Below are positions 17,471 through 25,767 of a stretch of DNA of 64,000 bases, one piece after another. The DNA is from UBA695 sp042691655 (GTDB lineage: Bacteria; Verrucomicrobiota; Verrucomicrobiia; Chthoniobacterales; Chthoniobacteraceae). The stretch spans positions 682,001-746,000 of the forward strand of contig CP170506.1 of NCBI GenBank assembly GCA_042691655.1. The letters are read 5' to 3'. The first letter of the stretch is position 1. Each line of letters begins with the position of its first letter. The notes beneath the pieces were generated by a model. That model made no database searches. It was given only the letters and a program-made list of their open reading frames with translations, and had not been told where the DNA came from. The translations under genes and the position numbers were made by a program.

Positions 17471-19180
17471 ATGCAACAACTGGATCACTTTTGGAATGTT
17501 TGGGGAAAGCTGAAGGCCGCCCTTTTAGGGATGGACCGGGTTTTGCTGTTCGCGTTTCTGTTGGCGGCTGCGCTGGGGCTCAACGGCATCCGGTGGGGCC
17601 GGGTGGAGTGCTGGAACCGCGACCAAATGGCGCTCCGGGAGTTGCAGAGCTGGGGAAAACCGCACACGTTTACCAAGCCGCCGCTGCATACCTACATCAA
17701 CTATGCGCTGGTGACGGGGCCGGTGACGCTCGCGGAGAAGGCCGGGCGCTTGGTGACGGGGAAAAGGCAGGCTTACAATGAGGCGAAGGTTTTCGCTTCG
17801 CGGCTCGTGGTGCTGGCGCTTTTCCTGGGGACCATTTTCTTTGCTTACCAGACCTGCCTGCTTTATTTCAACCGCTTTACGGCTCGGTTCGCTGCGCTGG
17901 TGCTGGCGACGAGCGCGGGGTTCGTGGCGTTTAATCATTTTCTTTCGTGCGACTCGCCGCTGCTTTTCTTTCTGATGGCCGCGGGGTACTTTGCCGCTCG
18001 GATCAATCTTTACGGGAAGCGGCTGGATTACGTGCTCGCGGGGCTGCTGGTGGGGGCGGCGGCGAATACGAAGTATAATGGGCTGGCCGTGGGGATCGCG
18101 CTGGTGGCTGCCCATGTGCTGCGGCCCGGGCTGACGTGGCGGGAACGCTTTTATACGCGCGACCTCGGCGTGGGGTTGGCGATGGTGCTGGTGGGGTTGT
18201 TCGCGACGAACCCGTACATGGTGTTTGAGTTTAAGCGCTTCAAGGCCGACTTCATGTACAACTATGCCATTACGCCCAATTACGACGGCCAGGCGGAGGG
18301 GGTGTATGGTTACAGAAAGTTCCTGGGGGCGATTCCGGAGATTGTCGGCTGGCCCGGAGCGGTGTTGCTGGGGCTTTTTGCGCTGGGCTCGCTTGCGGTG
18401 GTGGCGGGGCGGCGGGTGCCTCGGCAGGCTGTCTCGGGGTTTGTGGTCGTGGCGAGTTTCGTGCTGCTTTATTTTGCAAAAATGGGGGCGTTCCCCCGGA
18501 TGGAGACGCGCTTTGTGTTGCCGGTGGTGCCGTTTGCGATTCTGCTGGTGGGGCCGTTGCTTTGCCTCGCGGGAAAATGGCCGCGCTGGGCGGCGGTAGG
18601 ATTGGGTATTCCTGTGCTGGCTTATAACCTGGTTTGCTCCGTGACGGTGGGCAACCGTTTTAGCGCGGATCCCCGCATGACGGCGCTGGACTGGATGCAG
18701 GAGAATGTGAAGCCCGGTTTTGTAATCGAATCGAGCGGTCGCAGCCCGCATTGGTGGAAGATGCCGAGCCTCAAGGCGCGGGAGGTGGATGCCGTGAGCC
18801 CGAATTGGAAAAATGCCGACGGGGCGGAGGTGATTGATTACCGGATGCAGCGGGTGACGGGGCGGCTGGAGGCTTTTCAGCGGGCTTTCAAGGGCAACCG
18901 GTGGGTCGAGGAAAAGGTGCTGCGGTATGAAAAGGCGACGGTGGGCGACATTTTCACGCCGGAGGCGCTGAGGGATCGCAATCCCGATGTGATCACGGTG
19001 ATTGCTGATGATTTGAAGGTGTCCGAGGCGGCTCCGGCTCAATATTACCGCGATCTGCTGGCGGGGAAATATTCTTACAAAATTGCCCTGGACCTTGCGG
19101 CGCCTAAGCCGCCAGGCTGGGTTTATCCGCGCGAGATTGACTTTCTGGATTCCCGCACGGTTCTTTTGGTGCGGCAATAG
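17471..19180 (+). CDS. Glycosyltransferase family 39-like membrane protein
   Basis: A 569-residue polytopic protein with about 10-12 predicted membrane helices in the N-terminal 430 residues and a soluble C-terminal tail. The first periplasmic loop has the acidic Arg/Asp-containing motif (CWNRDQMALRELQSWGKPH) expected for PMT/ArnT-like GT-C enzymes that use polyprenyl-phosphate sugar donors; DSPLLFF and AANTKYNG fit the same group. It probably glycosylates an envelope lipid or protein; the acceptor is unknown. ATG 17471 (MQQLDHFW) is preferred over an in-frame ATG at 17339, which would prepend about 44 non-family residues. Confidence 0.8.
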   Translation: MQQLDHFWNVWGKLKAALLGMDRVLLFAFLLAAALGLNGIRWGRVECWNRDQMALRELQSWGKPHTFTKPPLHTYINYALVTGPVTLAEKAGRLVTGKRQAYNEAKVFASRLVVLALFLGTIFFAYQTCLLYFNRFTARFAALVLATSAGFVAFNHFLSCDSPLLFFLMAAGYFAARINLYGKRLDYVLAGLLVGAAANTKYNGLAVGIALVAAHVLRPGLTWRERFYTRDLGVGLAMVLVGLFATNPYMVFEFKRFKADFMYNYAITPNYDGQAEGVYGYRKFLGAIPEIVGWPGAVLLGLFALGSLAVVAGRRVPRQAVSGFVVVASFVLLYFAKMGAFPRMETRFVLPVVPFAILLVGPLLCLAGKWPRWAAVGLGIPVLAYNLVCSVTVGNRFSADPRMTALDWMQENVKPGFVIESSGRSPHWWKMPSLKAREVDAVSPNWKNADGAEVIDYRMQRVTGRLEAFQRAFKGNRWVEEKVLRYEKATVGDIFTPEALRDRNPDVITVIADDLKVSEAAPAQYYRDLLAGKYSYKIALDLAAPKPPGWVYPREIDFLDSRTVLLVRQ

Positions 19181-19266
19181 GCGCGCCCCTCGGCGGGCGG
19201 GAGATTTGACGCGCCGCGTTCGGTGGCGCATTGCGTTATGGTCGTCCGGTTGCGAATGGTGCGTGA

Positions 19267-19860
19267 ATGGAACCGGATTTGGCCTCAGAGGCCGCTGAGC
19301 TGACGCAGGCCGCCCCCATCGCTGGGGCGGATAATGAAAAAGAACGCGAGAAGTCGGTGCTTCTCGAACAGATGGATGGGGTTGAGGGCGCGGGCGAGGG
19401 AGATGAGGCGGCGGCCCCTCCCGAGCCCGCGCCGGAGGCGGTGGAGCCGGAGCCCGAAGACCCCGCGCTCGCCGAAGCCCGCCGGAAGGCCCGCGAAGCC
19501 GTGGGGCGCGATTTTCCCGAGACGCTGGCGGAGGGGAGCGACCTGGCGGCGGCTTGTCGCGAGGAGCTGGAGTATCTGCGCGAGGCGGGCAGCCCGCTGG
19601 CGGATGACCCCGAGGCTGAATATAAAATAGCACGGCGTATGTCGCGCCTGCTGGGGAAGGGTGCCAGGGCCGCTGCTCCGGAACAGGCTCCAAAGGCCGC
19701 CCACCGTTCGGTGAGGCCGATTCCGGCGGGCGGAACGCCGGTGGAGTCCCCCGCGACGGTGCTCGAACGCCGCGTGGCCGGGGCGAAGTCGACGGGCGAT
19801 ATGCTGAGCCTCTTGCGCGAAATCGGCACTCCGTTCGAAGCGCTCTTGAAGCGGTCTTAA
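19267..19860 (+). CDS. Scaffold-like phage protein
   Basis: A 197-residue acidic protein directly upstream of the capsid gene. It is rich in Glu, Ala and Pro (residues about 20-75), largely low-complexity and helical, with a more ordered C-terminal part (ATVLERRVAGAKSTGDML). Acidic, helical proteins immediately before a major capsid gene are typically scaffolding proteins, which guide capsid assembly and then leave. The position supports this; no sequence motif proves it. It starts the cassette, 86 bases after the glycosyltransferase stop. Confidence 0.6.
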   Translation: MEPDLASEAAELTQAAPIAGADNEKEREKSVLLEQMDGVEGAGEGDEAAAPPEPAPEAVEPEPEDPALAEARRKAREAVGRDFPETLAEGSDLAAACREELEYLREAGSPLADDPEAEYKIARRMSRLLGKGARAAAPEQAPKAAHRSVRPIPAGGTPVESPATVLERRVAGAKSTGDMLSLLREIGTPFEALLKRS

Positions 19861-19925
19861 ATTTTTTCCAATTCACGCCCGAAGGCAGCCGCCGACGGGT
19901 TTCAAAACAACCAAACAACACAAGC

Positions 19926-21386
19926 ATGGCAACACGAAATCAAATCACGGCGACCGGACTGGAAAGCTATCGGGCGGTGGCCTCTAGCAACGTCGGTCAG
20001 CTTTTTTCCCGGTTCATCGACCTCGCGGTGGAGGAGGAGGATCTCTTTTCTCTGCTCGAAGGCGACGAGAACTCGGATCGCCCGGTCTGGATTAAGACCG
20101 ATCTGAGCAAGGGCGGCGGGGATAAGGTGTTCTTCAATACGATCGCTTCCCTCGGGGGCGACGGGGTTCACGGCGATGAGGTCCTCGAAGGCAATGAAGA
20201 GGCCCTTACCATTGGAAGCTATTCCTGCCAGGTCGACTTTATCCGCCACGCGGTGGGTCTGACCAAGAAGGATATCGAATTCCTCGCAGCGGGCCGTAGC
20301 ATCGAGGCCGCCGCCGCTCCGCTGGTGGCCACCTGGCTGGGCCGCAAGCGTCAGCGCGATATGTTGATGAAGTTCATCGCCTCGGCGGTGGGGCTCAATA
20401 CGATCCGCCCGAACAACCGCGCGACTCGCGATGACTTGACCTCCACCGATGCGCTCTCGACGGGCATCATCGGCCAGGCGAACGCCATTGCCACTTCGCT
20501 CGGCGCTCGGCCTGTGAACATCATGGCGACGGGCTATTCCAAGGTGTTCGAGTATCTCTTCCTCGCGACCGAGGATTCGCTCAATCCCTTGTCCAACAGC
20601 TCGAGCTGGCTCCAGGCGCAGCAGAATGCCGGGGTGCGCGGGGACGAAAACGTGCTCTTCCGTGGCGGCTATACCCGCTGGAATGGCACCACGATCCTGC
20701 ACCACAAGGTGGTCGACGCCGATACCCCCGGGCCGATCGGCAGCCCGCTCTTGCCCAAGGCGCTCCTGGGCGACGCGGTCTCGGCCGCAACCACCGCCCT
20801 CGTGCTGACTGGCGGCGGCCGCACGGCTTCGGGCACGGCCAACAAGTACTTCGAGTGCTTCAGCGGCGCTCCTTACCGGTACCTGGAGAGCGACAGTGCG
20901 ACGAGCACCGATGCGAACACGTATTACGTAGTCGTCATAAATGTGAGCGGTGCTGACAAGGGCAAGTGGGGCTTCTACAGCTACACCGGCTCGGCCAATG
21001 ACGGCAACAAGATCACGACTACGGGCCGACTCGCCTCCGCGGCTTCCGGCTCCGCCGTGACCACTCTGGGCGGCGTGACCTGGGATGCTTCGAAGAACAC
21101 GACCGTGCACCCGACCGGGTCCGTCGTGCTCCAGGCCAACAAGAACGGCGTTCCGGTGGGCTACAGCGTGATGATGGGCGCGGGCGCTGGGCTGCGCGCT
21201 TACGGTTCGCTGCGCCACGAGCTGGTGCAGAATACCTCGGATTACGGCCACCGGATGGGCTGGGCTTACCAGTCGATCTACGGCCAGCAGGTTCGGCGCG
21301 ATTCCGGCATCTCCGGCAGCAATCAGCCGCGCGGCTATGTGCTCGTGGAGCACGCCGTGTCGGTCGCCAACGCGCCGACGCTCTAG
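19926..21386 (+). CDS. Major capsid protein, N4-gp56-like
   Basis: A 486-residue protein resembling the N4-gp56 family of phage major capsid proteins (HK97-like fold). Matching features: an N-terminal segment ending WIKTDLSKGGGDKVFFNT, then GDGVHGDEVLEGNEEALT, RHAVGLTKKDIEF, and a long beta-rich C-terminal part with VGYSVMMGAGAGLRAYGS and DYGHRMGWAYQSIYG. The protein should build the icosahedral shell. Its leader (19900-19925) is A/C-rich with no Shine-Dalgarno. A large hairpin lies 70 bases after the stop, as expected for a high-level gene followed by lower-level ones. The reading frame is intact, so the gene is not an obvious pseudogene. Confidence 0.8.
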   Translation: MATRNQITATGLESYRAVASSNVGQLFSRFIDLAVEEEDLFSLLEGDENSDRPVWIKTDLSKGGGDKVFFNTIASLGGDGVHGDEVLEGNEEALTIGSYSCQVDFIRHAVGLTKKDIEFLAAGRSIEAAAAPLVATWLGRKRQRDMLMKFIASAVGLNTIRPNNRATRDDLTSTDALSTGIIGQANAIATSLGARPVNIMATGYSKVFEYLFLATEDSLNPLSNSSSWLQAQQNAGVRGDENVLFRGGYTRWNGTTILHHKVVDADTPGPIGSPLLPKALLGDAVSAATTALVLTGGGRTASGTANKYFECFSGAPYRYLESDSATSTDANTYYVVVINVSGADKGKWGFYSYTGSANDGNKITTTGRLASAASGSAVTTLGGVTWDASKNTTVHPTGSVVLQANKNGVPVGYSVMMGAGAGLRAYGSLRHELVQNTSDYGHRMGWAYQSIYGQQVRRDSGISGSNQPRGYVLVEHAVSVANAPTL

Positions 21387-21457
21387 GAATGTAGGGTTTT
21401 GCGTTCCCGCGGGCATGGATTGGCGCGCGGGGGTTCTAGGATAGGTGAGGTTGAGGC

Positions 21458-21493
21458 GGCGGGGCGGGGAAACGGATTTTTCCCCGCCCCGCC
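21458..21493 (+). terminator. Strong stem-loop after capsid gene
   Basis: A perfect 15-bp stem (21458-21472 pairing with 21479-21493) with a 6-base loop. The arms are GC-rich with A/T at the loop side. No immediate T-run follows, so it may attenuate transcription or stabilise the capsid mRNA rather than terminate fully. Confidence 0.65.
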
Positions 21494-21526
21494 AATCTTC
21501 GGGTTTGTTTTTCTGGATTACTCAAT

Positions 21527-21850
21527 ATGTATTTTTGTCTCGAAATTTTGGGCGAAAGCTCTTTTCACAAATATCTCGTTCAGGCGGGCTGGAGCGGCAG
21601 GAGCTATGTTTTCCGCTACAACCGGCCGACGCAATCGCATGTTCGCGCGTACCGGCATCTTGGCGATTACCTGGCCGAGCGCGTGGATGTCCACAAGGCG
21701 GCCAATGTCTGGCCGCTTTTGGGAAATCTGCTGCCGGAGGATCAGCTGGAGCCGCATGTTTTCGCGGATTCGCTGACGGAGGCGCAACCGCCGCAGGAAC
21801 TGGAACCCGCCCCGGCCTCGAAACGCCGTGGCCGTGGCAAGGAGGTCTAA
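21527..21850 (+). CDS. Small phage-cassette protein, unknown
   Basis: A 107-residue frame between the capsid hairpin and a small head-tail-type gene. N-terminal half is mixed alpha/beta and contains YVFRYNRPTQSHVRAYRHLGDYL; the C-terminal quarter is acidic then Pro/Lys/Arg-rich (PASKRRGRGKEV). Position right after the capsid suggests a minor virion or head-completion protein, but I recognise no family. The ATG is 34 bases past the hairpin; the stop is 6 bases before the next start, consistent with an operon. Confidence 0.6.
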   Translation: MYFCLEILGESSFHKYLVQAGWSGRSYVFRYNRPTQSHVRAYRHLGDYLAERVDVHKAANVWPLLGNLLPEDQLEPHVFADSLTEAQPPQELEPAPASKRRGRGKEV

Positions 21851-21856
21851 TTTCTT

Positions 21857-22324
21857 ATGGCGCTGACTCTTCATGAACTGGGCCTTCGGCTCGCAAAGCA
21901 TCTCGGCGTGACGGCGTTTGACGCGGGGGATGTCTCCAATACCAGCCCGCTCTCGCGCTCGCCAGCGCGGCCGGGGGATCTCGACGATATCGTGGCGTGC
22001 ATCAACGGGGCGTTGCAGGAAATGTGGGTGCTGGCACCGCGCCGATTGCGGGCGCTCTACCCGGATGACCAATGCCCGGTGGTGACGGCGGCGGATGTGG
22101 GGGTGGTTGCTTCGGGCAACCCCGGGGTGACGCTGCTGCTGCCCAAGGGGTGGGAGGAGGCGGTGCTGCTGCCGCTGGCGCTGCGGCGGCTTTCCGCGCA
22201 TCCGGACTTCAAACCCGCCTCGGGCAAGCCTGAGATCAAACGCCAGGCGATCCTGGCGCTGCGCATTCTGGCGGGCCTCGATGGCGGCTCCGGGCCCGTC
22301 CCGATTCACACGAATTTCCGCTAA
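21857..22324 (+). CDS. Putative head-tail connector or neck protein
   Basis: A 155-residue mainly helical protein. The pattern of short helices (DLDDIVACINGALQEMWVL, then LLLPKGWEEAVLLPLALRRLSAHPDF) resembles the small helical adaptors that follow capsid genes in tailed phages, some with DNA-packaging or neck function. This is a position- and style-based call; no motif is diagnostic. It starts 6 bases after the previous stop and ends 13 bases before the next gene, so it is part of the same transcript. Confidence 0.5.
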   Translation: MALTLHELGLRLAKHLGVTAFDAGDVSNTSPLSRSPARPGDLDDIVACINGALQEMWVLAPRRLRALYPDDQCPVVTAADVGVVASGNPGVTLLLPKGWEEAVLLPLALRRLSAHPDFKPASGKPEIKRQAILALRILAGLDGGSGPVPIHTNFR

Positions 22325-22337
22325 CTCTCTTTATTCT

Positions 22338-23330
22338 ATGGCTCAATCTGTTCCATTTCGGTTTCCCACCCAGGACCCGAGCGACGTGGAGTTGGTGGTG
22401 GAGGTGCCGGTTCGCGCCGGGCTTTCGGTCGCCGGGACGTTCGAGACGGAGGCGCAATACGGCTCTCCCCACCCGAAGTCGCCCGATCATCGGCTGGTCT
22501 CTCAGGAGGCGGTGCCTGGGAGCGGCGGGGCGATTACCATGCGGCGGGTCTACCGGCGGCTGCCGGGAGCGGCGCTCGTCGGCGAGGCGCTGCGCTCGAC
22601 CAACTGGGGGGCGGTGACGTCGACTGCCAGCCAGGACGTCCCCGTGGGCACGGCGGCGGATACGGGGCTCAACGTGCTGGAAAGCGTGGTGGAGCCCAAG
22701 GACGCCCAGGTTTCCCGGAAAAAAACGACCTCGGTGGCGGAATGGCCGGTGCTGACCGAGCATTCCGTGGAGTCGCAGACCGGCACGCCGCTGACGACGA
22801 CGCACACCATGGTCGCTGCGGGCTCCGCGCTGCCGGACGCCGCGCCCTTGACGCTGGAGCGCAAGCTCTCGGCGGTCAATAAATGGCGCAGCATCCAGAT
22901 CGTGACGAGTCTCGACGCGCTGCCTGCCTCTTACGTCGAATACCGGGAAAAGTCGGTGCGCTTTCCCGGGCTTTTTTACGGCTACGACACGGACCTGGGC
23001 ATTTCCAAGCGGGTGGCCTTTTCGCGCACGGTGTCGGCCCGGGTGGAGGTCAGCTTCTCCGAGGCCCCCGTGGAGCCGGATCTCTATCTGATTAATATGG
23101 TGCAGTGGAACTACCCGGGCAGTTTCGACTGTTCCGACGTGCTGACCGATGGCGAGACGATCGTCTATGCCTACGATAGCAATATTTTGAGCCTCACCGT
23201 GCCGACGAGCACCCCAACGCGCTCGGACTATGAGGCGCTCCTGGGCGGCTACGTCACGCTGTACGGGTCGTGCGAGCGTTGGAAGGGGAATATCTGGCGT
23301 ACGGAGCTCTGGAAGGTCCGGCTGGCGTAG
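22338..23330 (+). CDS. Beta-rich phage-cassette protein, unknown
   Basis: A 330-residue protein with no recognised family. It is Val/Thr/Ser-rich, predicted mostly beta, with long stretches lacking hydrophobic helices or a signal peptide (ELVVEVPVRAGLSVAGTFET; TVSARVEVSFSEAPVEPDLY). Size, composition and position fit a tail or decoration protein of a phage. ATG 22338 (MAQSVPF) is chosen over an upstream in-frame start at 22281 because the latter overlaps the previous gene deeply. The stop is 1 base before the next ATG. Confidence 0.6.
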   Translation: MAQSVPFRFPTQDPSDVELVVEVPVRAGLSVAGTFETEAQYGSPHPKSPDHRLVSQEAVPGSGGAITMRRVYRRLPGAALVGEALRSTNWGAVTSTASQDVPVGTAADTGLNVLESVVEPKDAQVSRKKTTSVAEWPVLTEHSVESQTGTPLTTTHTMVAAGSALPDAAPLTLERKLSAVNKWRSIQIVTSLDALPASYVEYREKSVRFPGLFYGYDTDLGISKRVAFSRTVSARVEVSFSEAPVEPDLYLINMVQWNYPGSFDCSDVLTDGETIVYAYDSNILSLTVPTSTPTRSDYEALLGGYVTLYGSCERWKGNIWRTELWKVRLA

Positions 23331-23331
23331 C

Positions 23332-23568
23332 ATGTTCTGGTTTACGACAGCCCACCCCCTCACCGGGGAGCCGCTGGAGGTGGAGGCGCTCTACCGGCGG
23401 CCCCGGCGGGGGAGGCGGGACGAATTTGGGCAGCCGATGGAGCCTGACGAGCCCGAGGCGGTGATCGTGGCCGAGGTGCTCGACAGGAAGGGACAAGTTG
23501 TTGATTATGAGCTGATTAAATGCAGCCTGGAGGCCGATGCCAGGCGGGCCCTCTCCAGGGAGACGTGA
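23332..23568 (+). CDS. Small phage-cassette protein, unknown
   Basis: A 78-residue protein beginning MFWFTTAHPLTGE, highly charged, with an Arg-rich stretch (RRPRRGRRDEF) and an acidic one (EPDEPEAVIVAEV). It starts one base after the previous stop and is the last gene of the cassette, 72 bases before rplU. No family is recognised. Tight spacing and shared strand are the main evidence that it is real. Confidence 0.5.
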   Translation: MFWFTTAHPLTGEPLEVEALYRRPRRGRRDEFGQPMEPDEPEAVIVAEVLDRKGQVVDYELIKCSLEADARRALSRET

Positions 23569-23640
23569 ACTTTTACAAGAAAGCCCTTGTCAAGGGGCGC
23601 ACATCGTGGCACTTTTGCCGCCTTTCTTTTCGAGACGAAT

Positions 23641-23955
23641 ATGGCTTACGCAATTATCAAAACGGGCGGCAAACAGTACAAGGTCGCCACGGGCGATGTG
23701 ATTGAAGTTGAGAAACTTGAGGCCCAACCGGGCACCGAGACCAGCTTCGCGGACGTTCTTTTCTACGCCAATGGCGCGGAGATCAAATCCGACGCGGCTG
23801 CCCTTAAGGGGGCCACGGTCGCCGCGGAAGTGATCGCACAAATCAAGGCTGACAAGGTGATCGCCTTCAAGTATCGCCGCCGCAAGGGTTACCACCGCAC
23901 GGTTGGCCATCGCCAAAAGCTGACGAAGGTCAAAATCACCGCCATCAACGCTTAA
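23641..23955 (+). CDS. rplU: 50S ribosomal protein L21
   Basis: A 104-residue L21 with the typical start MAYAIIKTGGKQYKV and the C-terminal motif FKYRRRKGYHRTVGHRQ. It binds 23S rRNA domain II near L20. ATG 23641 is used rather than an upstream TTG at 23587 that would add 18 non-family residues. It is followed by rpmA after 14 bases, the usual rplU-rpmA operon; obg does not follow as it often does in other bacteria. A possible promoter (TTGTCA at 23587-23592) lies just upstream but its -10 box is poor. Confidence 0.97.
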   Translation: MAYAIIKTGGKQYKVATGDVIEVEKLEAQPGTETSFADVLFYANGAEIKSDAAALKGATVAAEVIAQIKADKVIAFKYRRRKGYHRTVGHRQKLTKVKITAINA

Positions 23956-23969
23956 AAATTTAGTTTTAT

Positions 23970-24224
23970 ATGGCTCATAAAAAAGGTCAGGGCAGTGTAA
24001 AGAACGGGCGCGACAGCGTTAGCAAGCGCCTCGGCGTGAAAAAATTCGGCAGCCAGACTGTGGTTGCGGGCAACATCATCATCCGTCAGCGCGGGACGAA
24101 GTTCGTTCCGGGCCGCGGGGTGGGCATTGGCCGCGATTACACGATCTTCGCGCTGATCGAGGGAACCGTCCGCTTCGACCGCGAAGGCCGTCGCGTGAAC
24201 GTCGATCCGCTCGTCGCCGCTTAA
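23970..24224 (+). CDS. rpmA: 50S ribosomal protein L27
   Basis: An 84-residue L27. It starts MAHKKGQGSVKNGRDSVSKR, so it has the short mature-type N-terminus that reaches the peptidyl-transferase centre (no cleaved extension as in Firmicutes). GNIIIRQRGTKFVPG and GIGRDYTIFALIEG are family signatures. It is co-transcribed with rplU and closed by a strong terminator 39 bases downstream. Confidence 0.97.
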   Translation: MAHKKGQGSVKNGRDSVSKRLGVKKFGSQTVVAGNIIIRQRGTKFVPGRGVGIGRDYTIFALIEGTVRFDREGRRVNVDPLVAA

Positions 24225-24262
24225 ATAACAGGCCGATTTTATAATCGGCAGACAAAACTTCG

Positions 24263-24292
24263 AACGCTCTGGTGAAAGCCAGAGCGTTTTTT
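24263..24292 (+). terminator. Rho-independent terminator of rplU-rpmA
   Basis: A perfect 10-bp stem (24263-24272 AACGCTCTGG with 24279-24288) and a 6-base loop, followed by a run of six T. Canonical intrinsic terminator. Confidence 0.9.
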
Positions 24293-24332
24293 GTGCCTTA
24301 TACTGATTTACACAGACAAAAGGCATAAAGTC

Positions 24333-24402
24333 TCACGCAAAGGCGCAAAGCCGCAAAGAAGGCAGGTGCGGTTCTTCTTTGCGCCTTTGCGTCTTTGCGT
24401 GA
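24333..24402. repeat. Inverted repeat of the CGCAAAGG family
   Basis: A 70-base inverted repeat bounded by TCACG and CGTGA and built of CGCAAAGG/CCTTTGCG units, as at 11941 and inside element A. It lies between two convergent transcripts. Confidence 0.75.
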
Positions 24403-24483
24403 GATATTTTTATAGAGAGGCCATTGAGTGTTCTTTGACTATGCAAGTCGCGCGGGGAAGGGCTGCGTTTCCTGATTTTCGGC

Positions 24484-24519
24484 AAAAAAAAGAAGGCAGG
24501 AGGGGTGCTCCTGCCTTCT
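24484..24519 (-). terminator. Rho-independent terminator of the DHS-like gene
   Basis: An 11-bp stem (24492-24502 GAAGGCAGGAG with 24508-24518) with a 5-base loop; on the minus strand it is followed by at least seven T (24484-24490). It closes the gene at 24545-25759. Confidence 0.88.
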
Positions 24520-24544
24520 CGAAGGGTTTTTGAAGGAAGTGAAA

Positions 24545-25759
24545 TTATTTCTTCCTGGTGGGCTTGGAAGCCTTGGCCGGTTTTTTGGATGCCTTGGCGG
24601 GCTTCTTGGGGGCCTTGGCGGGTTTCTTTTTGGCGGTTTTATCCAGGTTGGTGCGGTGCTGGATCTTGCCGACCTTGCCGCTCTTGATGTACATGGCGCG
24701 GATGGTCTCGTACTGCTCGTCGCGCTTGTCGAAGAGGCGCTTGGGGGTGCGCAGGGGGGCCTTGGTCAGGGCGTAGGCCGTGATCAGCGGCAGCGCGATG
24801 GTGGAATCTGTGTAACAGACCACGCAATCGGGGAGCGATTCCGGGTCCACCTTGCCCCAGCTGACCGCCTCCGAGGGCGTAGCGCCGGAGAGACCGCCGG
24901 TGTCGGGCCGGGCGTCGGTGCATTGGAAAAAGTAATCGTGACCGCGCTCCTCGATGCCCATGACCTCCTGGATCTGCGGCTCGGTCTGGAGCATGAAGTT
25001 CTTGGGAGAGCCGCCGCCGAGCAGAAAGACGCTGCTGGTGAGGCCGCTCGACTTTGCGTTGTAAACGATGGCGGCCGTCTGGTTTACGTCGCGGTTGCAG
25101 TCAAATTGCAGCTTGGAGTCGCGCAGCGACATGGCGGCGACGTTCATGCCGATGGACGAGTCCCCAGGGGAGCTCGTGAACACCGGCACGCCGTACTGGT
25201 AGGCGGCGCTCAGCAGGCTGGTTTCCTTGATGCCGAGAGCCTTTTCGCGCTCGTAAACATAGCGGCCCAGCAGGTTGTGAAACTCATCGGTGCCCATCGT
25301 GCGCTGGAATTCCGGCCCCTGGACTACCTTGCGAACGAAGGCGTCCGTATCGAGAAGCACGTCGTAGTCGAAAAGAATATCGTAAATGCGGATGATGCCC
25401 TCGCCGCGCAGCTGCACGTCGTCGAGGAAGGGGGACCCGGCGAAAAGATGCATGCCCAGGCCGTAGTGGAGATCGTGGTAGAGATTCGCGCCCGTGGAAA
25501 TGATCCAGTCGATGAACCCTGCCTTGATCAGCGGGACGATGGCCGATTTTCCCAGCCCGGCGGGAGTCAGGGCGCCGGTGAGCGACATGCCGATGGTGCC
25601 GTTGTTGGCCAGCATTTTTTCCACGAAAAGGTGGCACCCTTCGGCGAGGCGGCCCCCGTTGTAAGCTTTGAACGCGTTATCGATCAAATCGGCGACGCGA
25701 ACGTTCTTTTTGATGGGGTCGGGCAGGAGGCGCGGGAATTTCTTATTTAAGAGACTCAT
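24545..25759 (-). CDS. Deoxyhypusine synthase-like protein with Lys/Pro/Ala-rich tail
   Basis: A 404-residue protein of the deoxyhypusine-synthase superfamily. Family signs are SLTGALTPAGLG, ISTGANLYHDLHYGLG and LLGGGSPKNF at about residue 250; the last aligns with the catalytic-Lys motif GGGxxKHH of DHS, with the Lys kept. Bacteria lack eIF5A, so bacterial members likely act on polyamines (homospermidine-type chemistry) or on an unknown substrate. The last 45 residues are repeated K-P-A-K-type units, as in histone-H1-like tails, and could bind nucleic acid. ATG 25759 is chosen because a TTG 36 bases upstream is the -35 box of a promoter. Confidence 0.82.
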   Translation of the reverse strand: MSLLNKKFPRLLPDPIKKNVRVADLIDNAFKAYNGGRLAEGCHLFVEKMLANNGTIGMSLTGALTPAGLGKSAIVPLIKAGFIDWIISTGANLYHDLHYGLGMHLFAGSPFLDDVQLRGEGIIRIYDILFDYDVLLDTDAFVRKVVQGPEFQRTMGTDEFHNLLGRYVYEREKALGIKETSLLSAAYQYGVPVFTSSPGDSSIGMNVAAMSLRDSKLQFDCNRDVNQTAAIVYNAKSSGLTSSVFLLGGGSPKNFMLQTEPQIQEVMGIEERGHDYFFQCTDARPDTGGLSGATPSEAVSWGKVDPESLPDCVVCYTDSTIALPLITAYALTKAPLRTPKRLFDKRDEQYETIRAMYIKSGKVGKIQHRTNLDKTAKKKPAKAPKKPAKASKKPAKASKPTRKK

Positions 25760-25767
25760 GCCGCCGA

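Larger units (their letters stand above)
19267..23568 (+). mobile_element. Orphan phage virion-gene cassette (remnant or domesticated)
   Basis: Six co-directional genes with phage-like spacing (gaps of 1-65 bases plus one 140-base gap holding a strong hairpin). They include a scaffold-like gene, an N4-gp56-like capsid gene and four small or unrecognised head/tail-type genes. No terminase, portal, protease, integrase, lysis or regulatory gene is seen on either side: a glycosyltransferase precedes it and rplU follows. No attachment-site duplication was found by eye. Confidence 0.7.

Noticed and set aside
17525..19927. An 800-residue open frame on the minus strand over the glycosyltransferase and scaffold genes
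   Set aside because: Arg/Pro/His-rich shadow with no signal, motif or family; the plus-strand genes are well supported.
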